A stretch of DNA of 8,083 nt from Deltaproteobacteria bacterium (GTDB taxonomy: Bacteria; Desulfobacterota; Desulfobacteria; Desulfobacterales; B30-G6): positions 1 to 8,083 of the forward strand of contig JAFDAT010000138.1 in the NCBI GenBank assembly GCA_019313725.1, read 5' to 3'. A program made the position numbers and the translations under genes. The notes below the pieces were generated by a model. It was not told the DNA's origin. It worked only from the letters and a program-made list of their open reading frames with translations, and searched no databases. Below, piece by piece: positions 1 through 6,801 of the stretch (positions within the stretch are counted from its first letter, which is position 1; every line of letters begins with the position of its first letter).

Positions 1-561
1 TCTTTCAAATGTTTTCAGAATCTTGGGGGTGACATCAGCGGACACCCGGTCCCGTTTCGCATTGAGTTCCTTGAGCTGGTGTTTACCCTTCTCGCTCTCT
101 TCTTCGACGTCCTGTTTTTCATTTTCAATCCGTTCTTCGATGGAATGAAATTCGGTCTCACTTTTTTTAACCGACACTTCGGAGCTTTCAATCTGTTCCA
201 GGCATTCGAGCACACCGTCTTCCAGAGAGGAGCTTATTTTTTTTAACTCCTCGATCTCCTTCAACAACGACTGGTATTCTTTATTGTTCTTCACGGCGCG
301 CAGTTTTTCTTTACTTTTTTCGATCCTGGGGTTGTTCATACTCAGTTCTGTTTCAAGCTCACGATATTGTTTGCGCAGGTCATCCAGTGATTTCTCACTA
401 TTATTAACGATGGACCTGGAGGCACCAAGTTCGGAATCGAGCTTCCTGACTTTTTCATCCACCTTGGAAAGCATGAGGCTTATCTGCCTTTTCCCGGAAT
501 CAATCGACTGCAGCTTCACCAGAATCGCCGTCTGTTCTCTCAAATCAATGCTTGTGTTCAC
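1..561 (-). CDS. COG1579-type coiled-coil/C4 zinc-ribbon protein, 3' end cut by window
   Basis: The 187 visible codons form the coiled-coil part of a COG1579 (C4-type zinc ribbon) protein. They run VNTSIDLREQTAILVKLQ through heptad-like Lys/Glu/Leu stretches to TPKILKTFER at the edge. The segment VKNNKEYQSLLKEIEEL (about residues 90-106) matches the conserved 'V-x-N-x-KEYQ-x-L' signature of the family. The C-terminal CxxC..CxxC ribbon should lie beyond position 1, so it cannot be confirmed here. I chose the GTG at 561-559: an in-frame TAA lies just upstream (overlapping the Nif3 stop region), and the N-terminus then begins with the usual 'LRE-Q--LLVKLQ-ID' pattern. The ribosome site is weak (GGGGA). 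It starts 25 nt after the Nif3 stop, so the two are probably co-transcribed. Family members are often called putative nucleic-acid-binding proteins; the exact role is not established. Confidence 0.88.
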   Translation of the reverse strand, partial: MNTSIDLREQTAILVKLQSIDSGKRQISLMLSKVDEKVRKLDSELGASRSIVNNSEKSLDDLRKQYRELETELSMNNPRIEKSKEKLRAVKNNKEYQSLLKEIEELKKISSSLEDGVLECLEQIESSEVSVKKSETEFHSIEERIENEKQDVEEESEKGKHQLKELNAKRDRVSADVTPKILKTFER

Positions 562-586
562 GCGTATCCCCGTTTTCTTATTGTGG

Positions 587-1438
587 TTAAATTGTTATGA
601 ATGGATCTTTTTCGAGCCGATAGGCTTCAACAGTAACAACGCCCGCAGTTTTGGCCAACTCCCCGGCCAGCCGATCTGCCAGTATGTCCACGATCAGATG
701 TTCCGATGCAAAGTGTCCGATGTCGATCAGGCCCCGGCCCGCGATTTCGACCTCCCTCGCATCGTGATAGCGCAGGTCACCGCTTATGTATGCCTGTGCC
801 CCGCTGGCAAAGAAATCCCCCAGAAGAGAGGCACCGCTCCCTGAGCAGAGCGCCACCGTGCCAACAGCCAGGTCGGGATCCCCTGCAATAGCAACGGATT
901 CAAGTTTGAGGTTGTTTTTCATGTCCCGGGCCAGTGACGCCAATGTCTGTTCGTGGGGCAGATCGCCGGTCCGGCCCAGCCCCTGAATGATCAACGGCTC
1001 TCTGCCGGACATGTCGTCACCTTCATCAACCGGTCTGCTTTCGTCGGCCGCCGGTCTAAGAACACTCAAATTCCGGAGACCGATCCGGTGTGCAAGCGCG
1101 TCATTCACGCCGTCGGCCGCCGAGTCCAGGTTCGTGTGCGCAGAAAAAATGGTCAGGCGGTGTTGAAGAGCGTTACCGATAATCGCCCCCACTGGCGTTG
1201 TGCAATCAATGGATTTCAGCGGCTTAAATATCAAGGGATGGTGCGTAATCAACAGGTCGACATCTGCCTGACAGGCATCCGCCACAACCTGGGGGAGCGG
1301 ATCCAGTGCAACCCAGATCCTCTTCACCGGCCAATCCCGACTGCCCACCTGGAGACCGATGTTATCCCACGCTTCCGCCAATTCCGGCGGCGCCATGGCT
1401 TCAGTGACCCGAATGATATCCGCTACGCTCAAATTCAT
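587..1438 (-). CDS. Nif3-like dinuclear metal-centre protein (YbgI/YqfO family)
   Basis: This is a 283-residue protein of the Nif3/DUF34 family, toroidal hexamers with a two-metal site. Metal ligands are all visible, numbering from Met at 1438: the THHPLIF motif (His66, His67), SAHTNLD (His101, Asp105) near the middle, and GHFASEH (His242, Glu246) near the C-terminus. The opening stretch with AWDNIGLQVG is also typical. Length fits the short bacterial form without much of the inserted PII-like domain. An ATG 15 nt upstream (1453) is in frame but has no ribosome site. The ATG at 1438 has a GGGG stretch about 10 nt upstream and gives the usual N-terminus (MNLSVADII), so I prefer it. It lies downstream of the rpoD/tRNA terminator and ahead of the COG1579 gene, a pairing seen in related bacteria. 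The biochemical function is unsettled: GTP cyclohydrolase-like activity has been proposed for some members. Confidence 0.93.
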   Translation of the reverse strand: MNLSVADIIRVTEAMAPPELAEAWDNIGLQVGSRDWPVKRIWVALDPLPQVVADACQADVDLLITHHPLIFKPLKSIDCTTPVGAIIGNALQHRLTIFSAHTNLDSAADGVNDALAHRIGLRNLSVLRPAADESRPVDEGDDMSGREPLIIQGLGRTGDLPHEQTLASLARDMKNNLKLESVAIAGDPDLAVGTVALCSGSGASLLGDFFASGAQAYISGDLRYHDAREVEIAGRGLIDIGHFASEHLIVDILADRLAGELAKTAGVVTVEAYRLEKDPFITI

Positions 1439-1470
1439 GTCTGGGTACCCCATCTGATGATTGTCGACAT
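1435..1470 (-). other. Possible 11-codon upstream ORF coupled to the Nif3 gene
   Basis: On the minus strand an AAGGGGA ribosome-site-like stretch precedes an ATG at 1470-1468. It opens the reading frame MSTIIRWGTQT, whose TGA stop (1437-1435) overlaps the Nif3 ATG (1438-1436) as ATGA. This could be a coupled leader peptide that delivers ribosomes to the Nif3 start, which itself has only a modest ribosome site. It is equally possible that this is chance; an ORF this short has no statistical weight. Confidence 0.2.
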
Positions 1471-1491
1471 ACTGGATTCCCCTTCAGGAAT

Positions 1492-1522
1492 AAAAAAAAC
1501 GCGGTCTCTTGTTAAGACCGCG
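1492..1522 (-). terminator. Rho-independent terminator of the rpoD-tRNA transcript
   Basis: Read on the minus strand, an 8-bp perfect GC-rich stem (CGCGGTCT/AGACCGCG, 1500-1507 with 1515-1522) closes a 7-nt loop and is followed at once by eight T residues (1499-1492). It lies downstream of rpoD and the tRNA and upstream of the Nif3 gene, so it should end both the rpoD and tRNA transcripts. No strong promoter is visible between it and Nif3, so that gene may depend on readthrough. Confidence 0.92.
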
Positions 1523-1655
1523 CCTCAAGCCAACGTATCCTCTGAATAGAGAAACATATTCATCTGTATTCACCCCTGACAGTAACCATATTCATGCAGT
1601 CCTCATCCTCCGGCATCCTCATCTACAAAACTACCGACCCGTTTTGCTTTGGGTT
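1523..1655 (-). other. 133-nt tRNA 3' trailer between encoded CCA and terminator
   Basis: This stretch lies between the tRNA CCA end and the terminator stem and would be released as a by-product of tRNA 3' processing. It holds no sizeable ORF. Two overlapping tiny frames exist: 1622-1560 (20 codons, MRMPEDEDCMNMVTVRGEYR) and 1563-1525 (12 codons, MNMFLYSEDTLA), joined by an ATGA overlap. A 9-base direct repeat, ATGAATATG on the minus strand (1563-1555 and 1595-1587), occurs inside it. I cannot assign a function. Confidence 0.45.
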
Positions 1656-1731
1656 TGGTGGGCCCACCTGGGATCGAACCAGGGACCTACCGGTTATGAG
1701 CCGGTGGCTCTGCCAGCTGAGCTATGGGCCC
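1656..1731 (-). tRNA. tRNA with CAT anticodon, probably tRNA-Ile2 (else elongator tRNA-Met)
   Basis: A 76-nt cloverleaf can be drawn by hand. The acceptor stem is GGGCCCA/TGGGCCC, the D arm is GCTC-AGCTGGCA-GAGC, and the anticodon stem ACCGG/CCGGT holds loop CTCATAA (anticodon CAT). The variable loop is AGGTC, the T arm is CCTGG-TTCGATC-CCAGG, the discriminator is A, and CCA is encoded. The first pair is G1-C72, which excludes initiator tRNA. Pairs C4-G69 and C5-G68 are those recognised by TilS in E. coli tRNA-Ile2, whereas E. coli elongator tRNA-Met has U4-A69 and A5-U68. I therefore lean towards the lysidine-modified isoleucine tRNA that reads AUA. It sits 52 nt after rpoD and has its own promoter. 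Confidence 0.95.
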
Positions 1732-1751
1732 TAAGGTGTCGGGAAACTGGT

Positions 1752-1780
1752 TATTTACCTATTAGGCAATTATTTGTCAA
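1752..1780 (-). promoter_or_regulatory. Sigma-70-type promoter for the tRNA
   Basis: A consensus -35 hexamer TTGACA (1780-1775) is followed after exactly 17 nt by TAAATA (1757-1752) as a weaker -10. Initiation would fall near 1745, some 14 nt before the mature tRNA 5' end. The -35 begins three bases after the rpoD stop codon, so the tRNA can be transcribed independently as well as by readthrough from rpoD. Confidence 0.65.
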
Positions 1781-1783
1781 GTG

Positions 1784-3976
1784 TTAGTTGTCGATAAAAC
1801 TCTTCAACTTGCGGCTTCTCGTTGGATGCCTGAGTTTTCGCAATGCCTTTGCCTCGATCTGGCGTATACGTTCCCTGGTAACGGTAAAATCCTGCCCCAC
1901 CTCTTCGAGCGTGTGATCGGCCCGCTCACCGATACCAAACCGCATCCGCAGCACTTTTTCCTCGCGCGGTGTAAGGGTTGCAAGCACCTTGCGTGTCTGT
2001 TCGGCCAGGTTCAGATTCACGGCGGCATCGGACGGCAAGACAAATTTCTTATCCTCGATGAAGTCTCCGAGGTGACTGTCTTCCTCCTCACCGATGGGGG
2101 TTTCCAGCGATATGGGTTCCCGGGCAATTTTGAGCACTTTCCGCACCTTCTCCAGGGGAATCTCCATTTTTTCAGCAATTTCTTCCGGTTTGGGTTCCCG
2201 GCCCAGTTCCTGAACCAGATACCGTGAAGTCCGAATGAGCTTGTTGATGGTTTCGATCATATGCACGGGAATGCGGATGGTACGAGCCTGGTCGGCAATG
2301 GCCCGGGTGATGGCCTGCCGGATCCACCAGGTTGCGTAGGTGCTGAATTTGTACCCTCTGCGGTACTCGAACTTATCCACCGCTTTCATGAGGCCGATAT
2401 TGCCTTCCTGGATCAGATCGAGAAATTGGAGACCCCGGTTGGTGTATTTCTTGGCGATGCTGACCACAAGGCGCAGGTTGGCTTTGATCAGTTCGCTCTT
2501 GGCCAGTTTGGCCCGTATGCGGCCTTCATTCACATTGGCAATAATCCGCTTCAGAATTCGGCTGTTGGTTGTCGTATCGGATTCCTGCATGTTCACATCC
2601 TCCTGGATACGCAACAGTTCGCCATGAAGCACACCCAGCTCATCCCTGGTCAGCTTGACGTGTTCTTTAGCCCATTTTGCAAATGTGGTCTTATTGATCA
2701 GATGGTCACGAAGATCTTTCAGCGGAACGTTGGCCGCCTCGGCGCTCATGGCCATCAGCCTGTTCATGGTGTCGTACCAGCTGTTCAGTTTTCTGAGATC
2801 CGCTTCGATTTTATCCACGACGCTGGCCTCGAATCGCCAGGTTTTAAGCATTTGGAAAATTTTGTTGTTTCTGCGGGCGATGGACCGTCTGATTTTACGT
2901 TGCTCATTGGAAGCAGGGCCGTTCAGCCGCAGCTTTTTTCGAAGTTTACGGTTCTCTTCATGAATACGGGTCATCATCTTCGTGGTTTTGCTAAAACTTT
3001 CTATCAGGACCGCTTCATCGATGTAGTTGTCGCCTTCATCCACATCCCTCAACACATGCTTGGGCCTCAATTCATCCATTCTGATGTGATCGCCGAGTTT
3101 GAGAATGAGCGCCACACCCATCTTGGTTTCCAGGAGTGATTTGAGGACATCCTGATCACCGGCTTCTATCTTTTTGGCAATTTCGACTTCACCTTCCCTG
3201 CTCAGCAGGGTAACCAGCCCCATTTCACGCAGATACATCTTGACGGGGTCCGTAACCGTACCGAAATCAGGCAGCGCCTTTGCGGCGGCCGGTGCTTTTT
3301 TATTCTTGGCATTGCTTTTCGGGGACGCCTTGACGGGCAGTTTATCACCGTCCACCACCTTGATCCCCTGGTCGTCCAGCAAGATGATCGTGTCATCAAA
3401 GCGTTCTGCAGATTGCTGATCTTCCGGCAAAAAAGCGTATACTTGATCATAGGTCAAATATCCCTGTTTTTTTCCTTTGCTGATCAATTTTTTGAGATTC
3501 TTTTTGTCATAAACCGGTTTTCGGGTCGCTTTTTTACTCTTTTTCGGGCTCTTTTTTATTTTGGACACCGCTTTTTGCTTCGGCACCTTCTTGGCAGACG
3601 CTTTCTCGGTCGTTTTCTTCTTCTTGGTTGGCGTCTTTACCGCAGCTTCTTTTTTCTCTTTCAAACGTCTTTCAGCCTTCTTTGCGGTCTTTTTCTTGGT
3701 TATTTTTTTGCGGATTACGGGTTTAGCCGCCTTTTTTTCGGTCGTTTTAGCCTTTTCCTTCCGGCTGGCATCCGGCTTCTCAACCGCTTTTTTCTTGGGA
3801 GCTTTTTTCTTTGTCTCTTTTTTAACGGTGATCTTTTTTGCTGCCGTCTTTTTAACCGTGGCCTTTTTCGCAGCCACATTTTTGGCTACCGTCTTTTGGG
3901 TCGTTGTTTTTTTGGCAGCCGTCTTTTTAGCTTTTGGGGTGGTTTGCGTTGATGCCACTTCGGTTTTTTTTGTCAT
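1784..3976 (-). CDS. rpoD: RNA polymerase primary sigma factor RpoD (sigma-70) with Lys/Ala-rich N-terminal tail
   Basis: A 730-residue housekeeping sigma factor that directs core RNA polymerase to -10/-35 promoters. Domains in order: a very basic low-complexity tail (1 to about 155); region 1.1 (about 156-212, including KKLISKGKKQGYLTYDQVY); region 1.2 (DPVKMYLREMG, about 243-275); a non-conserved region (about 276-480); region 2 (about 490-565, LRLVVSIAKKY...LDLIQEGNIGLMKAV...YATWWIRQAI); region 3 (about 570-650); and region 4 (about 663-725) with the -35-binding helix-turn-helix TLEEVGQDFTVTRERIRQ and the typical end RKLKSFIDN. The ATG at 3976 has AGGAG (3991-3987) ten bases upstream. It lies 30 nt downstream of dnaG, presumably in one operon. 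The odd feature is the tail: about 58 of the first 155 residues are lysine. E. coli RpoD has no such tail; actinobacterial SigA/HrdB tails resemble it in composition. The core is complete and looks functional. Confidence 0.98.
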   Translation of the reverse strand: MTKKTEVASTQTTPKAKKTAAKKTTTQKTVAKNVAAKKATVKKTAAKKITVKKETKKKAPKKKAVEKPDASRKEKAKTTEKKAAKPVIRKKITKKKTAKKAERRLKEKKEAAVKTPTKKKKTTEKASAKKVPKQKAVSKIKKSPKKSKKATRKPVYDKKNLKKLISKGKKQGYLTYDQVYAFLPEDQQSAERFDDTIILLDDQGIKVVDGDKLPVKASPKSNAKNKKAPAAAKALPDFGTVTDPVKMYLREMGLVTLLSREGEVEIAKKIEAGDQDVLKSLLETKMGVALILKLGDHIRMDELRPKHVLRDVDEGDNYIDEAVLIESFSKTTKMMTRIHEENRKLRKKLRLNGPASNEQRKIRRSIARRNNKIFQMLKTWRFEASVVDKIEADLRKLNSWYDTMNRLMAMSAEAANVPLKDLRDHLINKTTFAKWAKEHVKLTRDELGVLHGELLRIQEDVNMQESDTTTNSRILKRIIANVNEGRIRAKLAKSELIKANLRLVVSIAKKYTNRGLQFLDLIQEGNIGLMKAVDKFEYRRGYKFSTYATWWIRQAITRAIADQARTIRIPVHMIETINKLIRTSRYLVQELGREPKPEEIAEKMEIPLEKVRKVLKIAREPISLETPIGEEEDSHLGDFIEDKKFVLPSDAAVNLNLAEQTRKVLATLTPREEKVLRMRFGIGERADHTLEEVGQDFTVTRERIRQIEAKALRKLRHPTRSRKLKSFIDN
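3512..3976 (-). repeat. Low-complexity Lys/Ala/Thr coding repeat in rpoD
   Basis: Codons 1 to about 155 of rpoD form imperfect repeats built on K-K-T/A-A-A-K-K units; KKTAAKKT at residues 18-25 recurs almost exactly as KKTAAKKI at 43-50. At the DNA level the plus strand shows repeated GCCGTCTTTTTA-like blocks (around 3842-3855 and 3918-3931) and many homopolymer T runs of 7-8. The composition resembles histone H1 tails and AlgP-type repeats. Such stretches expand and contract easily, so tail length is likely to vary between strains. Confidence 0.8.
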
Positions 3977-4006
3977 TGAGTCCGGTCTCCTGCAACGATT
4001 TCAAAT

Positions 4007-5848
4007 TCAATGTTCTCTGAGAACTTCACGCATCTGTTTTCGATTCAAAACGGTACTTTTCTGCAATTCATCGAGCAATTTCAGTGCGAGATCCTGATTA
4101 TTGTCCCTTTCAGCCGCCCTTATCTGCTCTTTCAGGAAAATTTCTTGGCGTTTGGGACTGTGCCCGATCAGTTTCGAAATGATCTTCCGGCAATCCCGTA
4201 TATTCCACATCTCTTCTTTTATAGATAAAGAAGCTAATATATTTCTTTTTTCGGTATCGTCAACCATAGACATCAAATTCGATACACCTTCTTTTGTTCC
4301 GGGCGGGTGCGACAGAACCAATTTACCGATGAACTGAAGCGTGCTGTCCAAAAAATGGTCTAATACACACGACGCATCGACTTCGGGCAATATTTCGGGA
4401 TATTGGAGCATCATGGCAACGACCTGTCGCTCCAGCCGATTCTCGACACCCTTATTGAGTGATTTTGCCTTTCGACTGCGCTCGCTGCCCGCGGCAAGCT
4501 GCAATCTTTCATTTCGACGTGCGCTGATCTGGTTTTCTTTTTCCAATGTGGCCTTCGTCTCCCTGACCTTTTCAAGCACGGTTCTTTCATCAATGCCCAA
4601 CAATTCAGAGAGTTCCTTTATGTAGAGCTGCCGCGCGGACATATCTTCTATGGAAGCCAGCGCACGTCTCAAGTCCGCCAGGATACCGAGCTTCCCGTTG
4701 ACGGACAACCCGTGTTTTTTTTCGGCCGTCTTCATCAGAAAAGACATTACTTCCAGGGCGTTTTCCGCCATTTTGTAGAAAGCTTCCGCGCCGAACTCGG
4801 AAACATATGAATCCGGGTCGTGCCCCTTGGGCAGCATGACAACACGCGCTTCAATACCTTCCCGGACGAACATCCCCACGCTCCGTTCCGAGGCCTTGAT
4901 ACCGGCTTCGTCCGAATCAAAAATAAGTACCGCCCGTTTGACGAAGCCTTTCATCAGATGAATGTGTTCGGAAGAAAGTGCGGTTCCGAGCGTAGCCGCG
5001 GCATTCTCAATACCCCTCTGGTACAGGGAAATCTGATCGAAATAGCCTTCGACGACGTAGATGGTACCTTCTTTCCTGCATTTCTTTTTAGCAGCGTGTA
5101 GTCCGTAAAGCAGTCGCCGCTTGTTATAGACGGGCGTTTCGGGCGAGTTCAGATATTTGGGCAGTGAATCATCCATGACCCTGCCCCCAAACCCCACTGT
5201 CTGCATGCTCATGTTCAGAATTGGAAAAATGATGCGATCTCTGAACCGGTCATAGAAACCGCTATTATCCTTACGGGCAACAAGCAGCCCTGCTTTTTCG
5301 ATCATCCCCACCGGAACGTGTTTGCGCCCGAGGGAATTGAAAAGCCCATCCCATGCGCGGGGCGCGAAACCCAACTTGAACGTATCGACAACCGTCCTGG
5401 ATATGCCGCGTCGTTCAAGATACGCCAACGCCTTTTCGCCATGACGTCCACTCAGGAGATTCCCATGAAAAAAATCCATGGCCTGATGGTTAATTTTGAT
5501 CAGCTGTTCCCGTTCGCTGACCTGCTGGCGCATCTTTGCGGACATTTCCCCCACAGGCAGGTCGACACCGTAGCGTCCGGCAAGAAACCTTGCCGACTCG
5601 GGGAAAGACAGACCATCCTGCTTCATTAAAAAACTGAAAACATTGCCTCCCGTGTTGCATCCAAAACAGTGGAAAATCTGTTTTTCTGAACTGACGGTGA
5701 AGGAAGGGGTTTTTTCGGAGTGGAAAGGACAGAGACCACTGTAGTTGCGTCCGGCTTTCTTCAGCAGCACATATTCTGAAACAACCTCCACAATATCTGC
5801 CGCGTTTTTGATCTCTTCTATTTTATCTTCGGGTATAAAATTCGCCAA
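4007..5848 (-). CDS. dnaG: DNA primase DnaG
   Basis: A bacterial primase that makes the RNA primers for replication, acting with the replicative helicase DnaB. From the TTG at 5848 the protein has 613 residues, beginning (M)ANFIPEDKIEEI. The CHC2 zinc finger has ligands Cys40, His43, Cys61 and Cys64 (CPFH...HCFGC), the numbering known for E. coli. The RNA-polymerase domain carries KYLNSPETPVYNK, and the Toprim domain has EGYFD (Glu267) and IFDSDEAG (Asp311, Asp313). A variable, charged C-terminal part should be the DnaB-binding domain. An in-frame ATG at 5869 would add seven residues but has no ribosome site, whereas the TTG has GAGGGTG at good spacing, so I prefer TTG. It is followed after 30 nt by rpoD, the conserved dnaG-rpoD pair. 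No key residue is missing. Confidence 0.97.
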   Translation of the reverse strand: MANFIPEDKIEEIKNAADIVEVVSEYVLLKKAGRNYSGLCPFHSEKTPSFTVSSEKQIFHCFGCNTGGNVFSFLMKQDGLSFPESARFLAGRYGVDLPVGEMSAKMRQQVSEREQLIKINHQAMDFFHGNLLSGRHGEKALAYLERRGISRTVVDTFKLGFAPRAWDGLFNSLGRKHVPVGMIEKAGLLVARKDNSGFYDRFRDRIIFPILNMSMQTVGFGGRVMDDSLPKYLNSPETPVYNKRRLLYGLHAAKKKCRKEGTIYVVEGYFDQISLYQRGIENAAATLGTALSSEHIHLMKGFVKRAVLIFDSDEAGIKASERSVGMFVREGIEARVVMLPKGHDPDSYVSEFGAEAFYKMAENALEVMSFLMKTAEKKHGLSVNGKLGILADLRRALASIEDMSARQLYIKELSELLGIDERTVLEKVRETKATLEKENQISARRNERLQLAAGSERSRKAKSLNKGVENRLERQVVAMMLQYPEILPEVDASCVLDHFLDSTLQFIGKLVLSHPPGTKEGVSNLMSMVDDTEKRNILASLSIKEEMWNIRDCRKIISKLIGHSPKRQEIFLKEQIRAAERDNNQDLALKLLDELQKSTVLNRKQMREVLREH

Positions 5849-5854
5849 TAAAAA

Positions 5855-5861
5855 CACCCTC
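5855..5861 (-). promoter_or_regulatory. Ribosome binding site that decides the dnaG TTG start
   Basis: GAGGGTG lies six bases before the TTG at 5848 (nine from the end of its GAGG core). The upstream in-frame ATG at 5869 is preceded by AATTCAATCTC, with no Shine-Dalgarno match. The TTG start also brings the zinc-finger residues into exact register with E. coli DnaG. Confidence 0.7.
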
Positions 5862-5980
5862 AAATACAATGAGATTGAATTATGGGACAGTCATGGAAAG
5901 CGTCCGGCAAAATGCCACAACCTCAGAAATTCTTACGGCCGGGTCACATGGACAGCCTTAACATTTTTACTTAACTTACT

Positions 5981-6008
5981 AAAATAATAATGGCTTACAT
6001 ATTGTCAA
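5981..6008 (-). promoter_or_regulatory. Sigma-70-type promoter for dnaG-rpoD
   Basis: TTGACA (6008-6003) lies four bases past the hisA stop codon, followed after 16 nt by TATTTT (5986-5981). Transcription would start near 5974 and leave a leader of about 125 nt before the dnaG TTG. I see no intrinsic terminator between hisA and this promoter, so his transcripts may also run into dnaG. The leader holds no strong hairpin that I can support. Confidence 0.6.
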
Positions 6009-6012
6009 GGGT

Positions 6013-6753
6013 TCATTGAAAACAGGCGGCAGTACCAGCGCATGCGATGGCCTCTTTCAGATCGAGACTCCCGCTGTAAAGCGCTTTTCCGGTAATCACC
6101 CCGCTCACACCCACAGATTCGAGAGGCATGAGATTTTTAATGTCATCCAGGGTGGCGACACCGCCGGACGCGATGACCGGAATCGACACGGATTCGGCCA
6201 TTTTTCGGGTTTCCTCTATATTGGGGCCCGTCTGCATTCCGTCCCGATGGATATCCGTGAAATTAATGGCGGCAACACCGCTGTTTTCAAACCGCCGGGC
6301 CAGATCCACTGCGCGTGTCTGGGTATCCTCGGTCCAGCCTTCTATGGCGACCATGCCCTTGCGCGCATCGATTCCCACCACGATACGGTCGGGAAACTCA
6401 CCACAGGCATCGTCCACAAGCGCGGGGTTGCGGATGGCTTCCGTGCCGATGATCACCCGGTCGACCCCTGAATCGAGGTACATTTTTATGGTTTCCCTTG
6501 TCCTGATGCCGCCACCGATTTGAATCCGCGCCGCCACAGAGGCAACGATTTTTTTTATAACGGCAAGATTCCGGGGGCGTTTCATTACGGCACCGTCCAG
6601 GTCGATGATGTGGATGATCTCCGCCCCGGCCTTATCCCATTTTTGCGCCATAACCGCAGGATCGTCTGCAAAAATCGTTTCAGCATCCATCCGGCCCTGC
6701 TCGAGCCGCACGCACTTTCCACCTTTGATATCTACAGCAGGAATGATAACCAT
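6013..6753 (-). CDS. hisA: HisA, ProFAR isomerase (phosphoribosylformimino-AICAR-P isomerase)
   Basis: Catalyses the fourth step of histidine synthesis, an Amadori rearrangement of the aminoaldose ProFAR to the aminoketose PRFAR, in the cytoplasm. The 246-residue protein is a full-length (beta/alpha)8 barrel. The start MVIIPAVDIKGGKCVRL gives the catalytic base Asp8; the second catalytic Asp is in VGIDARKG (Asp129). Phosphate-binding glycine motifs IQIGGGIRT and IASGGVAT and the FTDIHRDGM loop are present. The frame can be extended to a TTG at 6765, but the ATG at 6753 gives the usual N-terminus; both have weak ribosome sites. It lies 48 nt downstream of hisB, with no hisH between and no hisF after it, so the rest of the pathway must be encoded elsewhere. 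Confidence 0.96.
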   Translation of the reverse strand: MVIIPAVDIKGGKCVRLEQGRMDAETIFADDPAVMAQKWDKAGAEIIHIIDLDGAVMKRPRNLAVIKKIVASVAARIQIGGGIRTRETIKMYLDSGVDRVIIGTEAIRNPALVDDACGEFPDRIVVGIDARKGMVAIEGWTEDTQTRAVDLARRFENSGVAAINFTDIHRDGMQTGPNIEETRKMAESVSIPVIASGGVATLDDIKNLMPLESVGVSGVITGKALYSGSLDLKEAIACAGTAACFQ

Positions 6754-6801
6754 CTGTTTTTCCAATTTTTTTCACAAATACAGATACACACGCATACCAG
6801 G

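Noticed and set aside
284..844. Plus-strand 186-codon frame
   Set aside because: It is antisense to the COG1579 and Nif3 genes, both of which have clear family motifs; the translated frame has no recognisable features.
1656..1731. tRNA as an integration (attB) site
   Set aside because: No integrase gene and no second copy of the tRNA 3' end are seen in the window.
3413..4097. Long plus-strand frames rich in Phe/Leu that resemble membrane proteins
   Set aside because: They are the complement of the AAA/AAG-rich lysine tail of rpoD: TTT/CTT codons automatically give Phe/Leu. There is no ribosome site or family signature, and rpoD is certain on the other strand.
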